A DNA stretch of 64,000 nucleotides, from positions 37,192,739-37,256,738 of the forward strand of contig CM023541.1 of NCBI GenBank assembly GCA_013350335.1, in the 5' to 3' direction. Under the pieces are notes generated by a model. It ran no database searches, was not told the origin of the DNA, and saw only the letters and a program-made list of their open reading frames with translations. Numbering within the stretch: the first letter of the stretch is position 1; each line of letters opens with the position of its first letter. This document shows, piece by piece, positions 45,644-59,278 of the stretch. The translations under genes and the position numbers were made by a program. This stretch comes from Chimonanthus salicifolius (taxonomy: Eukaryota > Streptophyta > Magnoliopsida > Laurales > Calycanthaceae).

Positions 45644-46969
45644 CATCACTTAATGTGAGATTGCTATATGAATCTAATTGTCAAAATTATTTCTTGCTTT
45701 TATGAGAAAATAATATTTAATAACAATATATTTTAATAAAATTTATTTTCTGTTTTAAAAATTTTCTGTATTAGTCACTGACTTAAGAAAATTGATTGAT
45801 AAATATGTCGAATGAAGTTAAACTAATCTATTTAATAAATGATCAAGATTAATAAATACAAGGTTGGGTTTACCTTTTAAAAAATAAGTAAAGTATATCA
45901 ACCCTTGAAGTTTTTTTTTTGAGCAGATAAAGATAATTTGATTAAAAGAGAAAGATACAAGAGAAGAAAATACAAATAAAGGGTCTAAGATTGAGTCAAC
46001 CCATTTGAGCTTGTTTAGGTATTTGGGTTGGATTAATTCATTTAATAAAAGATTTAAGTCATGTATGAGTTAGATCAACTCATTTAAAATTGTTTAACTT
46101 GTGTTGACCTATTTAATAATTGGGTTAGCTTTGATACGATTGAGATTGGGTTAAACTTTTTTTAAAATGGGTTAATTTGGGTAAACCCAATTAAGCTTGG
46201 TCATATAATAAGATTAGGCAAACCGATTTAATAAATAGCTTGAGAACCTTTGAGTTAACATATTTTGTAAATGGGATGGATTGAGTCAACCCATTTAATC
46301 TTAGTTAGGTTAGATTAATACACTTAATAAGTAAATGGGTAGAGAAGGCTAGACTCATTTAAGCTTAGTTGATCATGTTAACCCATTTAACAAATGGCCA
46401 AGCACGGTATCAATAAGATCATCATCATCATCATCAAGGTCATCAATGCCACTCATCTCATCTATCTAGAGTTGAATTTTTAAAATTCTTTCTAATGTAT
46501 TCTATTAACACAATTTAACATATTTTTCTTTATTCCTTCAAGTTTTACAGTTAAAACACATGTAAATTTCTGAAAATACATTACACACCTCCATAAATCT
46601 TATTTATATTAAGCATGATCATGGATGGTAAATTAGGAATTGTCAAGCAGTCCAAAGAAATTATTAGCCCAAATTCATTAATTGCAACTACTTTGACCTC
46701 ATTTTACCACACAACTGGTCAACTAATTAAGTAGAAAATAAATTGTCGCTAATTATAATACACGAACTAACCAATTAGGCTCCATAAATGAACTAATGAA
46801 GACGCATAACATATCAATTTTTTAGAAAATTGAAGGGAATTGATTGGGAACTCTCTTTCTTAAAAAGAACATTCCCTAGTAAATTTTTAATTTAAATGAC
46901 AGATGCACATTGTGAAATATACAATTATCTTTTGTATTACATTTTATCAAAAAAATTGTCATTTAACTA

Positions 46970-47397
46970 CTCTCTTTGCTCCAAAATACTTATACTATTT
47001 CAGAATTTTTTATTTCTCAAGGATCATTTTTGTGCGGAGCGTGCCAAAAGGCTATTAATAGATTATCTGAGTCAATACAAACCTGATAAAAAAAAAAGAG
47101 GTCTGGACAGTGTCTCGTTGTATAGATACTGTCAATCGGATTGATTCACAAATGCTAAATAATGTTTTCCTAACGATACAACAATTTATGATTGAGACGA
47201 TGAGAGACGGAGGTGAAAAAAATTACAAAATGACACATTTGGACAAGTCAAAACTTATAAAAGAATGTCGTTTTCCCATCATATTAGAATGTGATATGGA
47301 GCTCATCGAGAATATTAAAACTTTAATTTAATATAAAAATAAATGAATAAAACAAGTAATTTAGGACAATTCAAAATAAATTTTGAGACGAAGGGAG
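46970..47397. mobile_element. Stowaway-type MITE (428 bp), copy 2
   Basis: Flanked by TA. The ends CTCTCTTTGCTCCAAAATAC and TTTTGAGACGAAGGGAG are the terminal repeats. An open frame across it (46,896-47,144) is not a recognised protein. It is shared with copy 1, where an LTR splits it. Confidence 0.8.
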
Positions 47398-47950
47398 TAG
47401 AATACTATTTCTACATCATATCTTCGAAATTGAAATCCATCAATGGAAGTTGAAATCTTTATATTAACATAGCTCTGTGTAACGTGTTAATGTCTACATA
47501 AATTTAGTATGGCAATGAGGCCCACCTGCCACCAAGAGTACATGTTAATGAGTGAGTTTCTTTTTAATCTTTTATCTCTTTTTTTCTCAATTTTTTTCAT
47601 CTTTTCAAGTGATTTTTTTACCAGCCATATTTATTTCAAAACTTTCTTCCTCTCTTTCCTCTGTTTTTTTTCTCTCCTTCTTAAAGTGGGTCAATGTTTT
47701 GTTTAATTGGTCACAAGTCACAACAATAGAAAGTGAGATTTTGTTGCAAAATACAAGCATTTGACACTTTGAAATAATAGATTCACGTTATTGTCAAAGA
47801 TAGGCTGTTGAATTGAAATTCTATCATGTTTCTGCTTCATGGACTTGTTCTTCTATTTTATTCTATTTTATTCTGTCTAAGAATCACATCAGGCTGTCGC
47901 ACACTCTTTCTTATCTCATGCACACAATCACCTAAATCACGACTTTATTT

Positions 47951-48316
47951 TGTTGGGCAGCCGATGAGTCTACGGAGAGAGTCTCACATCGGTTGTAAAA
48001 AAGAAATCTAGATATTTATATAGGACTTAAGTCACTCGACCTATGAGGTTAATCTTTTGGGCTGAATACCTAGTTTTAAAAAGGTGGTATCAAAGCCATA
48101 TACTCAGGCCAACGCATCTAGACTCAAAGTATCCCTTAGCCGAATGAGATGGTTGGTGATGTTTTATCTGCTGGAGAACCCCATTCGAGGGGAAAATTGT
48201 TGGGCAGCAAACTAGTCTCACGTCTGTTGTGAAGGGGGAGATTTAGGAGCTTATATGAGACTTAAGTCATTCTACCTAACGGAGTAGTCTTTTGAATTGG
48301 ATACCTAGTCCTAACA
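47951..48316 (+). mobile_element. Complete TRIM retrotransposon, copy 2
   Basis: Ortholog by duplication of 33,709-34,082. It starts TGTTGGGCAGCC, has primer-binding site TGGTATCAAAGCC at 48,085, a 3' LTR from 48,198 and ends CCTAACA. TSD TATTT (47,946-47,950 and 48,317-48,321). Here the outer ends keep TG...CA, whereas copy 1 has GA at its right end. Confidence 0.9.
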
Positions 48317-50513
48317 TATTTATTATATGATTTATCTTTATATAAAATATATTCTTTTAGCTACATTTGGATAATGAGAATATTTTTTAAGTGATTCTTT
48401 TGAGTAAGGAATTATTCTGTCGAGGGATTCTTTTATATTTGTTTGATAACTTTAAGAAAAAATGTGGGAGGGAAAAAGAAATAAAGAGAGGAGTAAGGAG
48501 GATCTCTCTAGAAGAAATTCAATTTAGACTTGAGAGGGAAATCAAAAGAAAATAGACCCTAATTAGTGAATACCAAATAGGGGAAAAGAACATAATCCTC
48601 GATATTTCCTAACTTTTCCCTCATCTAAACACAGCCATTGTATTTATTATTTAGTTTTATTTTTATAATTTTTCAATTTTATATTATAAAATTAGTGAAT
48701 AATGGAGGTATAACGTTTAATGGTTATACTATCATGTCTCCTATGTGTAATAATTCTCTCTCTTAAATTATCTTTACTATCTACTAACACTTAAATAGCA
48801 ATGCTAGGCTTAGGTACAAGACTCTATTTAATTAATTTTTCTAATATTCTAATCACATAAAACAAACTTTGGGTTATAAAGGAAAATGAATGATGAACTC
48901 CCTATATTAATAAAAAGGCACACGCAATGACTCCAACATTATTTATGCGACAACAGATGATAGAATACCTTGACCAAAGGAAAAACCCTAGAACAAGAGT
49001 CATATGAGCCACATCTTCACCCACTCTTTCCTATTTATTAATGATAGATCCCTACTATTCGATGTTAAAAAGAGATTGATTCATTAAAACTTATAAGAAA
49101 TTAGAATTTTATATGATCTGAAGTTGTATGAAACTGATTATGAAATTCTAAGTTCATTTAACCTTGCACGCTGCTTCTTCTTTTTTCTCTCTCTCTTTCA
49201 ATGAAAATCTATCATGCCGCGATTAATCAAAGGGAACAACCTTTGTTCTGATCGAATCGGTCTAGGATGAGTAATGGACATGCGCTAAAATAGTACGGAA
49301 AGAAGTGTATCAATCTGTAACGACCAATATGTTGCGTTGTACTGATACAAGCGTATCAACACCCCATATCGTCGCAGTGCATTTTTCACCCCAGCTTTTA
49401 TCATAAGATTTTGCATGTTGACCCATCTTGCTCATCCATTTGAATTGGTAGTACTTCGAAATATTAATATTAACATTTTTACAAGAAATACAAGTGAATC
49501 AAACGAACTTAATAAAGTAAAACAATGAGGAATAGAGACCTGATGCCCTCACTATTATAGAGGATTAATTGAATGATAATGACAAATATCTAAGCAAAAG
49601 AGACTTATCTTGGGTGGTCCTTAAACTGGTGATCTTTCGTCGTCTAAGTTTTTCTAAGGAATCTTCTTGTGTACATTAAAAAATATTATATTAATGTATG
49701 TTTTAACTTTTAACTAAGGAAGGAATCTATTTTAATAAGTGGGAGCCCTAAGTTCAATTCTCACTATACTCTAAAGAATCATTTCCCATAGAGTTATCTA
49801 ATGGGTATGGATAGAGAGACTTTAATCATGAAGGATTAGTCAAGTATTCTTGTAACGCCCCGCCCTTTTTCACTCTCTTCTGCTTTTCGAAAATCAAAGT
49901 CTATTTTTTTAAAAAAAAAAAACAAGGAGTGATAGAGAGCGGGACGTCACGATGCGAGCTAAGTCCGAACTTCTAAAGTCCGACCCTTAACTGGCCAACC
50001 CTATGTGTGCATGGACTAAATCCATGAAAACGGTTCACACATAACAATATCAACATGCGGAATTAAAATCAAACATGTGGAATTATAATAGAACCTAGTT
50101 CTATTCTATTTCAAATAGCAAAGTACGTCAAGTCTTTATCCATAATTAAAATATCATAATTATCCAGATAAACATTCAACCATAACAAATCATCCAAGTT
50201 ATTACATGTCCGATGTCTAGTTACTCAAATCACAAAGCCATAAGTAACTTAATTAAAAATATAAACTAAAAGCATCCAAGCTCCTATGCTTGGCCCGTTT
50301 CGCATTCATCCTTCTCTTTGTTTCATGTAATCATCCACTAGGGTAGAAGTAGGGCATTAGAACAACGCGCCCAGTAGGTATTCCAGTTAGGGCTAACACG
50401 TGGTTAGTACAAAACATATGTAACAATATCATAATGTCAAAACCATATAAACCATGCCATGCAATGATGACAAATGCAATAAGTCTCACCCATCACATGT
50501 ACATTTAAGTACC

Positions 50514-50747
50514 CCCACATAGGTCTTTCAGACGCGCCGACGGAGTGTGGACCCTCCTGTTTCTTCTTGATGGAAAAGCATATCAAGGTATCCCACATAG
50601 GTTTTTCGGACGCCCAGATGGAGTGTTGCCTCTCCAGTTTCTTCCTGATGGAAAAGTACATCAAGGTATCCCACATAGGTTTTTCGGACGCTCCAATGGA
50701 GTGTGGCCCCTCCGGTTACATATCCTTCACCCCATGCCATGCATGAG
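50514..50747. repeat. Three 78-bp tandem units inside the family-2 LTR
   Basis: CCCACATAGGTYTTTCRGAC starts units at 50,514, 50,592 and 50,670. Each continues with ATGGAGTGT(G/T) and, in the first two, CTTGATGGAAAAG-type text and ATCAAGGTAT. The third is cut short. Confidence 0.85.
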
Positions 50748-51046
50748 ATGCAAATGAATCACATGTTATTTTATCATATAAACATAGCATTAAAATCACA
50801 ATTTGAAACATATCTTTTACAACATAAATTCATCAAAAATAAAATAAAGACAATGTACATAAACCCATGGTTTCAAAGATGTGGAATCCTACCAAAGACT
50901 ATTAACGTGTCCTTGCGCTTCCGTCCGGTAACCACTCACGATCGTACACACCTTGTGAGGTCCCGTTACCTTATTACACAATAATTAATTAAACTCATGT
51001 TCCAATTGATTTCTTATCATAAAGTCCAAGTCTATAAAACATTCCT

Positions 51047-52106
51047 CATGGGGTTCGGCCATACACCATGGCCGAACCCATGATCTTTCATTTTTACTTA
51101 TATTTACAACAATGCCATTCATACCACTTCATTCATTTAATACGCCATACATAGACTCTATGTCCACCAAATAATTCCCATGGGGTTCGGCCATACACCA
51201 TGGCCGAACCCATGGTCCATTAATTCACTTAATTACAATAATGCTATTATACCTAATAACATAACCAATAACATAAACCATGAACATAGGTCTATATGTA
51301 ATTAAATCCCTCATTACCTTAAACATGCATAACCACTCTAAGTGTCCCTTAAAATATTCCAACACATGATCCATCATATAATTCATGGGGTTCGGCCATG
51401 GTATGGCCGAACCCTATGTCCATCATTTTCACCTATTTACAACATTGTCATTGATTCCATCAACTTATGTTTGGGTTCCAAAATTGATCATTCATAAAAC
51501 TCATCATAAAATCCCCGAGTTTACCAAATATTTCTTCATGGGGTTCGGCCATACACCATAGCCGAACCCATGGTCCATTAATTCTACATAATTACCATAT
51601 TGCCATCCAAGGCTATAATTCCATTATTCTCACCCTTCATCCCTTGGTTTGGTGAACCATTCATTAAAAATATACATAGGCAATATTAGATTCATAATTG
51701 AACCATAGAATTGATTCATGGGGTTCGGCCAAACACCATGGCCGAACCCTATGATGTATTACTTTCCAATTGTAGCAATTCCATACTTGAATCCATAAAT
51801 TAAGGTTCCTTTCATAATTAGAAACTTTCTAATTTAATAACCATCTTCCATAAAATAAACTCAATGTTCCTCCATGGGGTTCGGCCCTTCATCATGGCCG
51901 AAACCTATGGTTCATCAACTTCTCTTCAACCATTTAAAACATATATAATATTCAATGGTTTTCATCATTAAAAATCCATACATTAAACCATGTCTTTCCA
52001 TGGGGTTTGGCCATGCACCATGGCCGAACCCTATGGTCCATTCTTTCCATTAAATTAATTACCATGATCATACAATTTCCTTCCATGGGGTTCGGCCACA
52101 TTATGG
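51047..52106. repeat. Eight dispersed palindromes with CATGGGGTTCGGCCAT arms
   Basis: Starts at about 51,047, 51,179, 51,384, 51,537, 51,717, 51,873, 51,999 and 52,084. The full form is CATGGGGTTCGGCCAT, a short ACACC spacer, then ATGGCCGAACCCATG, a hairpin with ~15-bp stem. The sequence between units is AT-rich and unrelated. Spacing is ~85-205 bases. The last unit has lost its right arm. Confidence 0.9.
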
Positions 52107-55100
52107 TTCCTTATTTCAAACGAATTTATCAAAATACTAACCGGTTCCGCGACTTCTCCGGTTTCCCTTCGCTTGTTCTTGCTCTTCCAATCTTCTTCTT
52201 CCTTAGCCTCTTTTATACTTCTTCTTGATCTTTCCCACTTGCTGACTGCCTTCTCTTCCTTTGAATAATGCCGAGAATGAGACTTGAAAGAGAGAGAGAA
52301 TTCAGCTATGAGTGTGTATTGCCGTGCACCCCTAGTGTCTCTCCTTTTATTACTTCCAATTAGTCCTATCTTAGAAGGTGCCGACCCTTCTTCCTTATGC
52401 GCCTCCCTTCTATTATTCCACTCGATCCTATCTTGTTAAGATAGTAATTGCCGTGTCTATGCTTCCCACCTTTAGAGAGTCCTAATTAGAAGATGCCATG
52501 ATCCCTTCAAATTAGCAATTGCCTTGGTGCCGCCCTCACCAAGGAAAGGACTCCTTTTGGCGCATCACATGGATTGTGCACAACTCTTACACGGCAAGGC
52601 AACCTATCTAATTTTGGACATCTCCTTGGATATGCAAATCTTCATACATACGGCCATGCAATCTTCATTTAATCTTAGATATCTTCTCAAGATATTCTAG
52701 CATATCACATGGATGTGCATATCCCACACACGACATAGCAATCTCTATTTTTAATCCTCTCCATGCGCATATCATGGATTAGATATCTCATATACACGGT
52801 CAAGCCACCTATTTTTATTTAGTAATCCCCTTATGCGCATATCCTTAATCCATATCCCTTATTTATAATTATGTTTCATTACCATTTTAATTCAGTCTCA
52901 TTTAATTTTATTGAAACCATTTCCACAATCCGTTGGATCTTAATTGGACAATGACCCAACACTTCACCCATCTATGATCCATATCTAATAATTCATAAAT
53001 TAAATAGGTAATTTTCATATATATTAATAACTTGAAAATCCAGAGTATTACAATTCTAAGAGGCATGGACACATTTGTTATCAATGTCTTAACCTTCTTA
53101 GAGAGAGAAACAAATTACTTTTGTTCAATTTTTTTTTTATTATTATTATTTGATGTGTACGAAGGTATCCAATGATTTGGATTTGTAACTTTTTACATTC
53201 ATATCTAACCTACTTACTACCTGGCTTCAATTTGTTTTGACATTTTTAATGATAAGTCAAGTTTTGATTGATTGAACAAAGTTTGCATAAATAAAAAATT
53301 GATAGGTCAACCTAACCAAACTATTGCATGGCTTAAATGCATGGCGTGGACAAGTCTTTCTCTTCTCCAAATGAGTTCCTTTAGAAAGGGTCAAACCAAC
53401 AACAAGGCTCCATCAGGTGGGCCTCAACTTATAAATTGAGCATGGACAGCTTACCAACCTCAGTGTCATTATTATTACTATTTTTCTAATAGGACATATT
53501 ATTTTAATTGACTAGGACCAATCTTACATCTACCTACATTGGTTTTTTATTTTTTTCAGCATGGGTATATGAAGAAAGATGGGAAAAATAAGGGTTATAA
53601 ATTAGGTGCACCGATACGGGTGCCCTGATGACCTTATGGGTGCACACCTATACGTATTCACGATTTATTGCTGATATGTTTCTTTCTTCTCCAATTTAAA
53701 ATTTTTTCAGAAAATTCATAATATTATGAGCTTCATGAATATATAATTGTATCATTATTTAATGGATATTTAGATATTCAAATGTAGTTTTGATGTTAGA
53801 AAATTGAGAATTTCAAAAAATCTAAAAACATTGTGGAATGATCCCAAAAAATACAAAAATGGGAGAATTTTGAATAATTTTCTACTAAAGTTATTGACGT
53901 TGTTAATTATTAGGAAACGACTAAATTATAAATAATATAGTTGAATATTCAATGAAATTTGTTTAAAATCGGAAAAATAAGGAATAAATCAAAATAACCT
54001 TATATAATGAATTTCATGTATAAAATTAAGTCCAAATAAAACTAAAAAGAATGAAGTAATTGTTTACAAATAATTACAATTCAAGAAAAATAAATAAAAA
54101 ATAAACGAAACAAATGAAATGATACAATAAAAATAATTAAAAATAAAGAATGAGAGACGTTAATAATGAATAAGAAATGAAAGAATAAATCTATAAAAGG
54201 TGTACTTTTACATGCTGGGTAAAAAACATTTGCTTTGGACACCATCTTAGCTGATAAAGGCCGCGTTGACAGAGTCCGTTGCACCACAATAGACCATGGC
54301 TTCAACGCAACGTAACATATTGGTCATTGTATTGCGGCCCTTAAGAATCTGCAACGTGTTGACTGATATCTTGACTTGAGGGATAAACTGTCAAAAATAT
54401 TAGATGACTGAATGTAATAACTTTTTATTATAAAAGATCATTTTAATAATTGTTTACATATGAGAATCTTATACAACCATGTTGTTAGTTTCTTAAGAGG
54501 GATTATATTGCTTTGGTCAACACTAAACTCTTTTCAAATTTTATCGAGTGTTGACTTTTTCAAAAATCCTTTTTAAATAAAGAGTTAGGATTACACACTT
54601 AAAAATTATTTTGATCGGCCCAAATTTAAGTACATTGAACTAAATTATTCATGAAATAAACATTTTTTAATTCAAATTTAAAATAAAATACAATCAATCG
54701 TTCAAATTTGATCAAACCCAAGAGAGTCCATGGTCACTTAACCATGCAAATTTGACCTATAGCAATAAAACATGACACATGGCCTAATCAATGAGACTTT
54801 TAATGTATCCTATAATAGGTCCTAGTCTATTCATCAAGGGTTATTGCATAGCTTAAATGTAACATTGACATGGATTATAAGGACCACTCAAGATCTTAAA
54901 ATCAATCATTCCATAACTTCTCATCGTGTCTTTCATTATCTCTTCCTCTTCCATGTTTTCAATGTTATTGTTGTTGAGGTATACCAAAAAAAAAAGGCCT
55001 TTCTAGTAATAATCAATATCAAAATTACTCTTTAAATGGGTTCAAACCTGATTGAATTCGTTGTATGTAAAAATGATTTTGGATTAAATCAATCAACTTT

Positions 55101-55404
55101 ACCTATTTATAAATAGGTTCAAGTTGGATCCAATTTATATATGGATACGAGTTGGGTCCATCTATTTAACAAACGAGTCAAAAATATTTGACCTATGCCC
55201 TTTTAAAATAGTCGTGTTTGGGTCAGATAAAAAAATTTAAATCAAATTTTGGAAAGTCTAATTTTGGATTTAAAAAATAAATCCCAATTTAAATCGTGTC
55301 AATCTTGAGACTTGCAATTTAAGGGTCCAACCCAATCCAAAAGCCCAATTTTAGACGTCAGCCTAATTTAAATTCGAAAGCCCATCATATACAATATGTA
55401 CTTT

Positions 55405-58400
55405 TGTAATACCCTAACTCGATTTAAGCGTAATTAGTTTAATAAATCCTTCTTAAACCGGTTAATCTCGAAGATTACGGTTAGATCTTTGTGAAAAACC
55501 CAGGTGTGGCCCAAACTGAGCTTAAAAACTCAGTGATTCAGATCGTCCAGCTGGAGGGGCAAAATGGTAATTTACCACTCATTGTTATTATTTTATTAAT
55601 TATGTCATTATGTGATTTTTATTGGATGATATTATTTTCCTTAATCAAGGATTTCTATTTCTGATTTCAGAATTATTTTATTTTCAAAAAATAGTATTTA
55701 AAACCGCCCGTCAAGACCCTGAGAGGGAGAAATAAATATTTTTAGAAGGTTTTGGAAATGAGAAAATTTTTGAGGCAAGTATATTACGTTGGACCATTTT
55801 AGTATGGTCTAGTTTATTCTTTCAACCCCAAAAATGAGGATTTTAATTTATTTTATTTAACACAAATTAAATTAAGTAAATAGTGTTAAATTGTAAATTT
55901 TATTTAAATCTATGGTTTTTAATTAGTTTTAAGTCTCCAAATTTTTATGGTGATTAGAGTTTTTAAAACCCAACTTATCTGTCAAGTTGTATTAAAAATT
56001 TTAAGCCTTTTAAACCATATTTTAAGTTAAAAATCGATTTTTTATCAAAAAACGGGACCTTTGTGCAAAAACTAAAAATGCTAGGGACTTATTTGCAACC
56101 AAACAACCAAACAGTACCGTTACTGTGTCGGACGTCGGCAACAGCTGTATGCAGCACCTTGATGGCGTTCACTGATTGCCCATTATTTCTATAAATGGAC
56201 CCCTCTCAGCTCAGCTGGTTTCACCTCAGAAATTCTAATCTCTCAATCTCTCTGTGAAAACCAGCCGATCCCTCTCCCTCAGTCTCTCTGTTTTTCAAAA
56301 CTTTTCTTGCCCGTAAGCTAAGAGGAAGATTTTTTCAAAAGCTTGGATTTTCAACCCAGGAACTAAAGTGAAGGTAACCACTGTGTTCCTTTTCAAATTT
56401 TAACTAGTTTAGAGTCAAGTAGAAGCAAATTTGATTAAGTTTTGAGTGTGTAAAACCGATTTGAAGTTTAAGAAAAAACCATGGACTTCTTGTGTCAGCT
56501 TAGTTTTGGTGTTAAAATCAGATGGCTTAATCAGTGTTAAAACTTCAGACCACTCCCTATGGAAAGAGGACTCACTGAGGAGTCCATCTGACCGGCTGGA
56601 TGTGAAAATTGAATCTAGGAAACCCACTGTTTCTGGATTTGTATTTCACTCTCTGTTCTACGTCACTATCTACTGTTGCAAACAAAGGAGGAAGACAACT
56701 CTCGGAAGGTCCGAGAGTTGTGCCTCGGACAACACGAGGGTAACCTCCTTCCGACGATCCGAAAGTGACCCTTCGGATGGTCCGAAAGTGACCCTTCAGA
56801 CGTTCCGAGCTTCGGCTCGAAGTCCCGAAGTGGCCAGAGGCTAACTGTTGCCCGCCTCTACTCCAGACGTTCCGAGCTTGTTCGGAAGGACCGACCCCCT
56901 CTCGGACGATCCGAGCTTCCCTCGGCATGATCCGAGACACACCGAGACCCACCGAGGATCTGTTTTCTATTTTTCGGTTCCGAAGGACCTTGATACAATC
57001 CGAGACCTGACCTTCGGAAGGTCCGAAGACAAACCCAAGTTCCGAAGTCTGTGGACTAGTTTTAGGTCGTGGTTCGGATGATCCGAAGCCACAGTACCTG
57101 GTTCCGAGGCATGTTCCGAGGAACTCAGTTTGTAAGTGTAAATCTTGATTGATTGATGATGCATGTTTAGATCTTAAGTTTTAAATGTGATGTTTTTGCC
57201 CATTTGATAATTTTAAAATTTGTACTAACCCTTCTTCTCTTATTACTATAGTATATTACTATTGTATTTACTTCCAGGCCGACACTATTTGTCGAGCACT
57301 GAGTGACTTCACTTCCAAGCAGAAGCTATATCTGTCGGGCACTGAGTAACTTCAAGGCCTTAGTCAACATGTCAATCTGGTCCTATCTAGAAGACAATAC
57401 GAGAAGTGACCTGACTATCTAAACCTAACTCAATACGTCAATCTGGTCATGCCCAGGAGACAATATGAGATTTGGTCTGAGCACCTTATTATTATATATT
57501 TTGGATTATTGTAACTTAAAATGGTTAGAAACCAAGTAGGAGACTCAGTTCCATTTACCTTGGAGATTTTTGGGAAAACAGTACAGCTTTGTAATACTAA
57601 TTGTATGTATTTATTTGAATGTTGTGTATGTTGACCTATTATTGATTGTACACTTGTTTGCATGTTGAACAGAAACCGCAATACCACACAATTTCGGTGA
57701 GGGGACTTAACTTTGTAGTAGGTGTAATCAGGTTTAATGAGGTGAATCCTGAGCAATGAGTGGTTTCAAGTTTAGTGAACCCACCTATGTGCCCGGACAT
57801 GATGCACTGTTGTAAGAAATGCTTATAATGATTATAAATGTTTATGATGTTGATCATATGAGATATGTAATACTGTTTCCACGTGCCCTTGACTATTAAA
57901 CCAATATCAGTCATGTGTGTGAGATGGTTTACGTCTACTGGACCAGGGGTGTCAACAGTTGCTGACTTCAGGAGTGTCAAGATCGGCCATGTGAGGGCCG
58001 GAGATGTACTTGTAAGGATGTATTTTGACCGTGCCGGGACTTAATACAATGGTCTCAGTGTAGTATGTAGGTGTTACGATAGATGACAGCATTAATGGAT
58101 TAATGTTGAGATTATTTTGACAAGCATGAGATATTATATTGCAAATGTTGATTATTTAACTAACCTGATGTTTCATTAGACTGTATTGTTATATTTCCTT
58201 CACTGGACTAGTTAACACACACCACTCACATTTCACGAGATGTGCCTGAGGAGAAGAACTCTCCGTATGAAGCTTAGGATGGATAAACTGCTGCATTGCC
58301 TTGGGATTCCCACTGAGGGGAATTCCGTTATCTTTGTCTTTTGGTTCCTTGAACCATTTGTTTATGTAAAGTACCATGTGTGGTACTTAGTTTGCATTGA

Positions 58401-58658
58401 TATTATGTATTAAACTGCTATGTGTTCCATAGTTACTATGATTGTGTTGTAATAATAATTCGTTGATGGAATTATGTGTTTGTATTTGTGTTTCTTTTGG
58501 GTAGACTTATAGTATGTGTTTGAGTTCACATGTTGAGATCATGTGTGACCTTTGGGCCTAACCGTTGATCCGGCCCAGTTAGAATTCTTGAGTTTAGTTT
58601 CAAAAAAAAAAAAAAATCAGTGACGTTCTGGGCCCACTTTTCGAGTCGGAGCTTGACA
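55405..58658 (+). mobile_element. Solo LTR, family 1 (3.25 kb, TSD ACTTT), copy 2 only
   Basis: Starts TGTAATACCCTAACTCG and ends GGAGCTTGACA, flanked by ACTTT (55,400-55,404 and 58,659-58,663). Copy 1 has one ACTTT at ~39,144. It is the same family as 7,763-10,954 throughout but an independent insertion. It keeps a good TATA box (CTATAAATGG, ~56,190) about 785 bases in, where the other two copies have TATAAGA and TATACGA. The CGGAC..TCCGA cluster spans 56,700-57,120. The open frames across that cluster are not protein-like. Confidence 0.9.
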
Positions 58659-58901
58659 ACTTTCATATTATATAAATTTATCTCAACCAATCTAGGATGA
58701 TATCTTAATTAAAAACTCTAACATTTAATTTAAATAATAATTAAAATTTAACCATCCAATTCTAAACTCTAACTTAATCTCTGGTATTTATTCTCTCAAA
58801 TCGACCACTCTGTATCTACATCTCTAAAGAGAACTTTGAATTACATATCACATATCTACAAGTTTTTGTCATATCCAAAATGCCCCATTTGCAATATTAG
58901 A

Positions 58902-59278
58902 TTAGGGGTGCAAAATTCGGCCACGTCAAGATATCGGCCGATAAAATTCTCTCCCCACTTTTGTATTCTTTTTAAATATCAGTATTTTTTATTTTTATTT
59001 TTTCTGAATTAAAAAATCCAAAAGTAAGCTTTTTTTAAAAAAAAAGTTGAAAACGAAAATATCAGCCGATATCTGGGCTGATATTGGTCCAATATCGGCC
59101 AAGATATCAACTCGGACCCATCACCATTTTATTTTATTTTTAAAAAAAGACCGATATTATGGATATCAGCCGATATCGGACAGATATATCGGCCGAGAAA
59201 TATCTTATATGGCCGATACAATACGTATCGGCCGATATGATAAGGGACTGAAAATCTGTATCGATATTTCCACTCATG
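58902..59278. mobile_element. ATCGGCCGAT-rich MITE (377 bp), copy 2 only
   Basis: Inserted between ATTAGA repeats (58,896-58,901 and 59,279-59,284); copy 1 has the site once (~39,376). The ends TTAGGGGTGCAAAATTC and ...ATTTCCACTCATG are only weakly inverted. The interior carries about eight ATATCGGCCGATAT variants. It is related in content to the CAGGGGTCG hAT-type MITE at 39,603; class is uncertain because the direct repeat is 6 bp. Confidence 0.65.

Larger units (their letters stand above)
49851..53052 (+). mobile_element. Solo LTR, family 2 (3.20 kb, TSD ATTCT), copy 2 only
   Basis: Starts TGTAACGCCCCGCCC and ends CCAGAGTATTACA, flanked by ATTCT (49,846-49,850 and 53,053-53,057). Copy 1 has a single ATTCT at ~35,606. 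No ORF of note. The interior has three 78-bp tandem units (50,514-50,747) and eight dispersed GGGTTCGGCC hairpins (51,047-52,106). The start motif and size suit Tekay/Del-like gypsy LTRs (inference). A fragment of its 5' end, inverted, is at 3,313-3,368. Confidence 0.88.
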
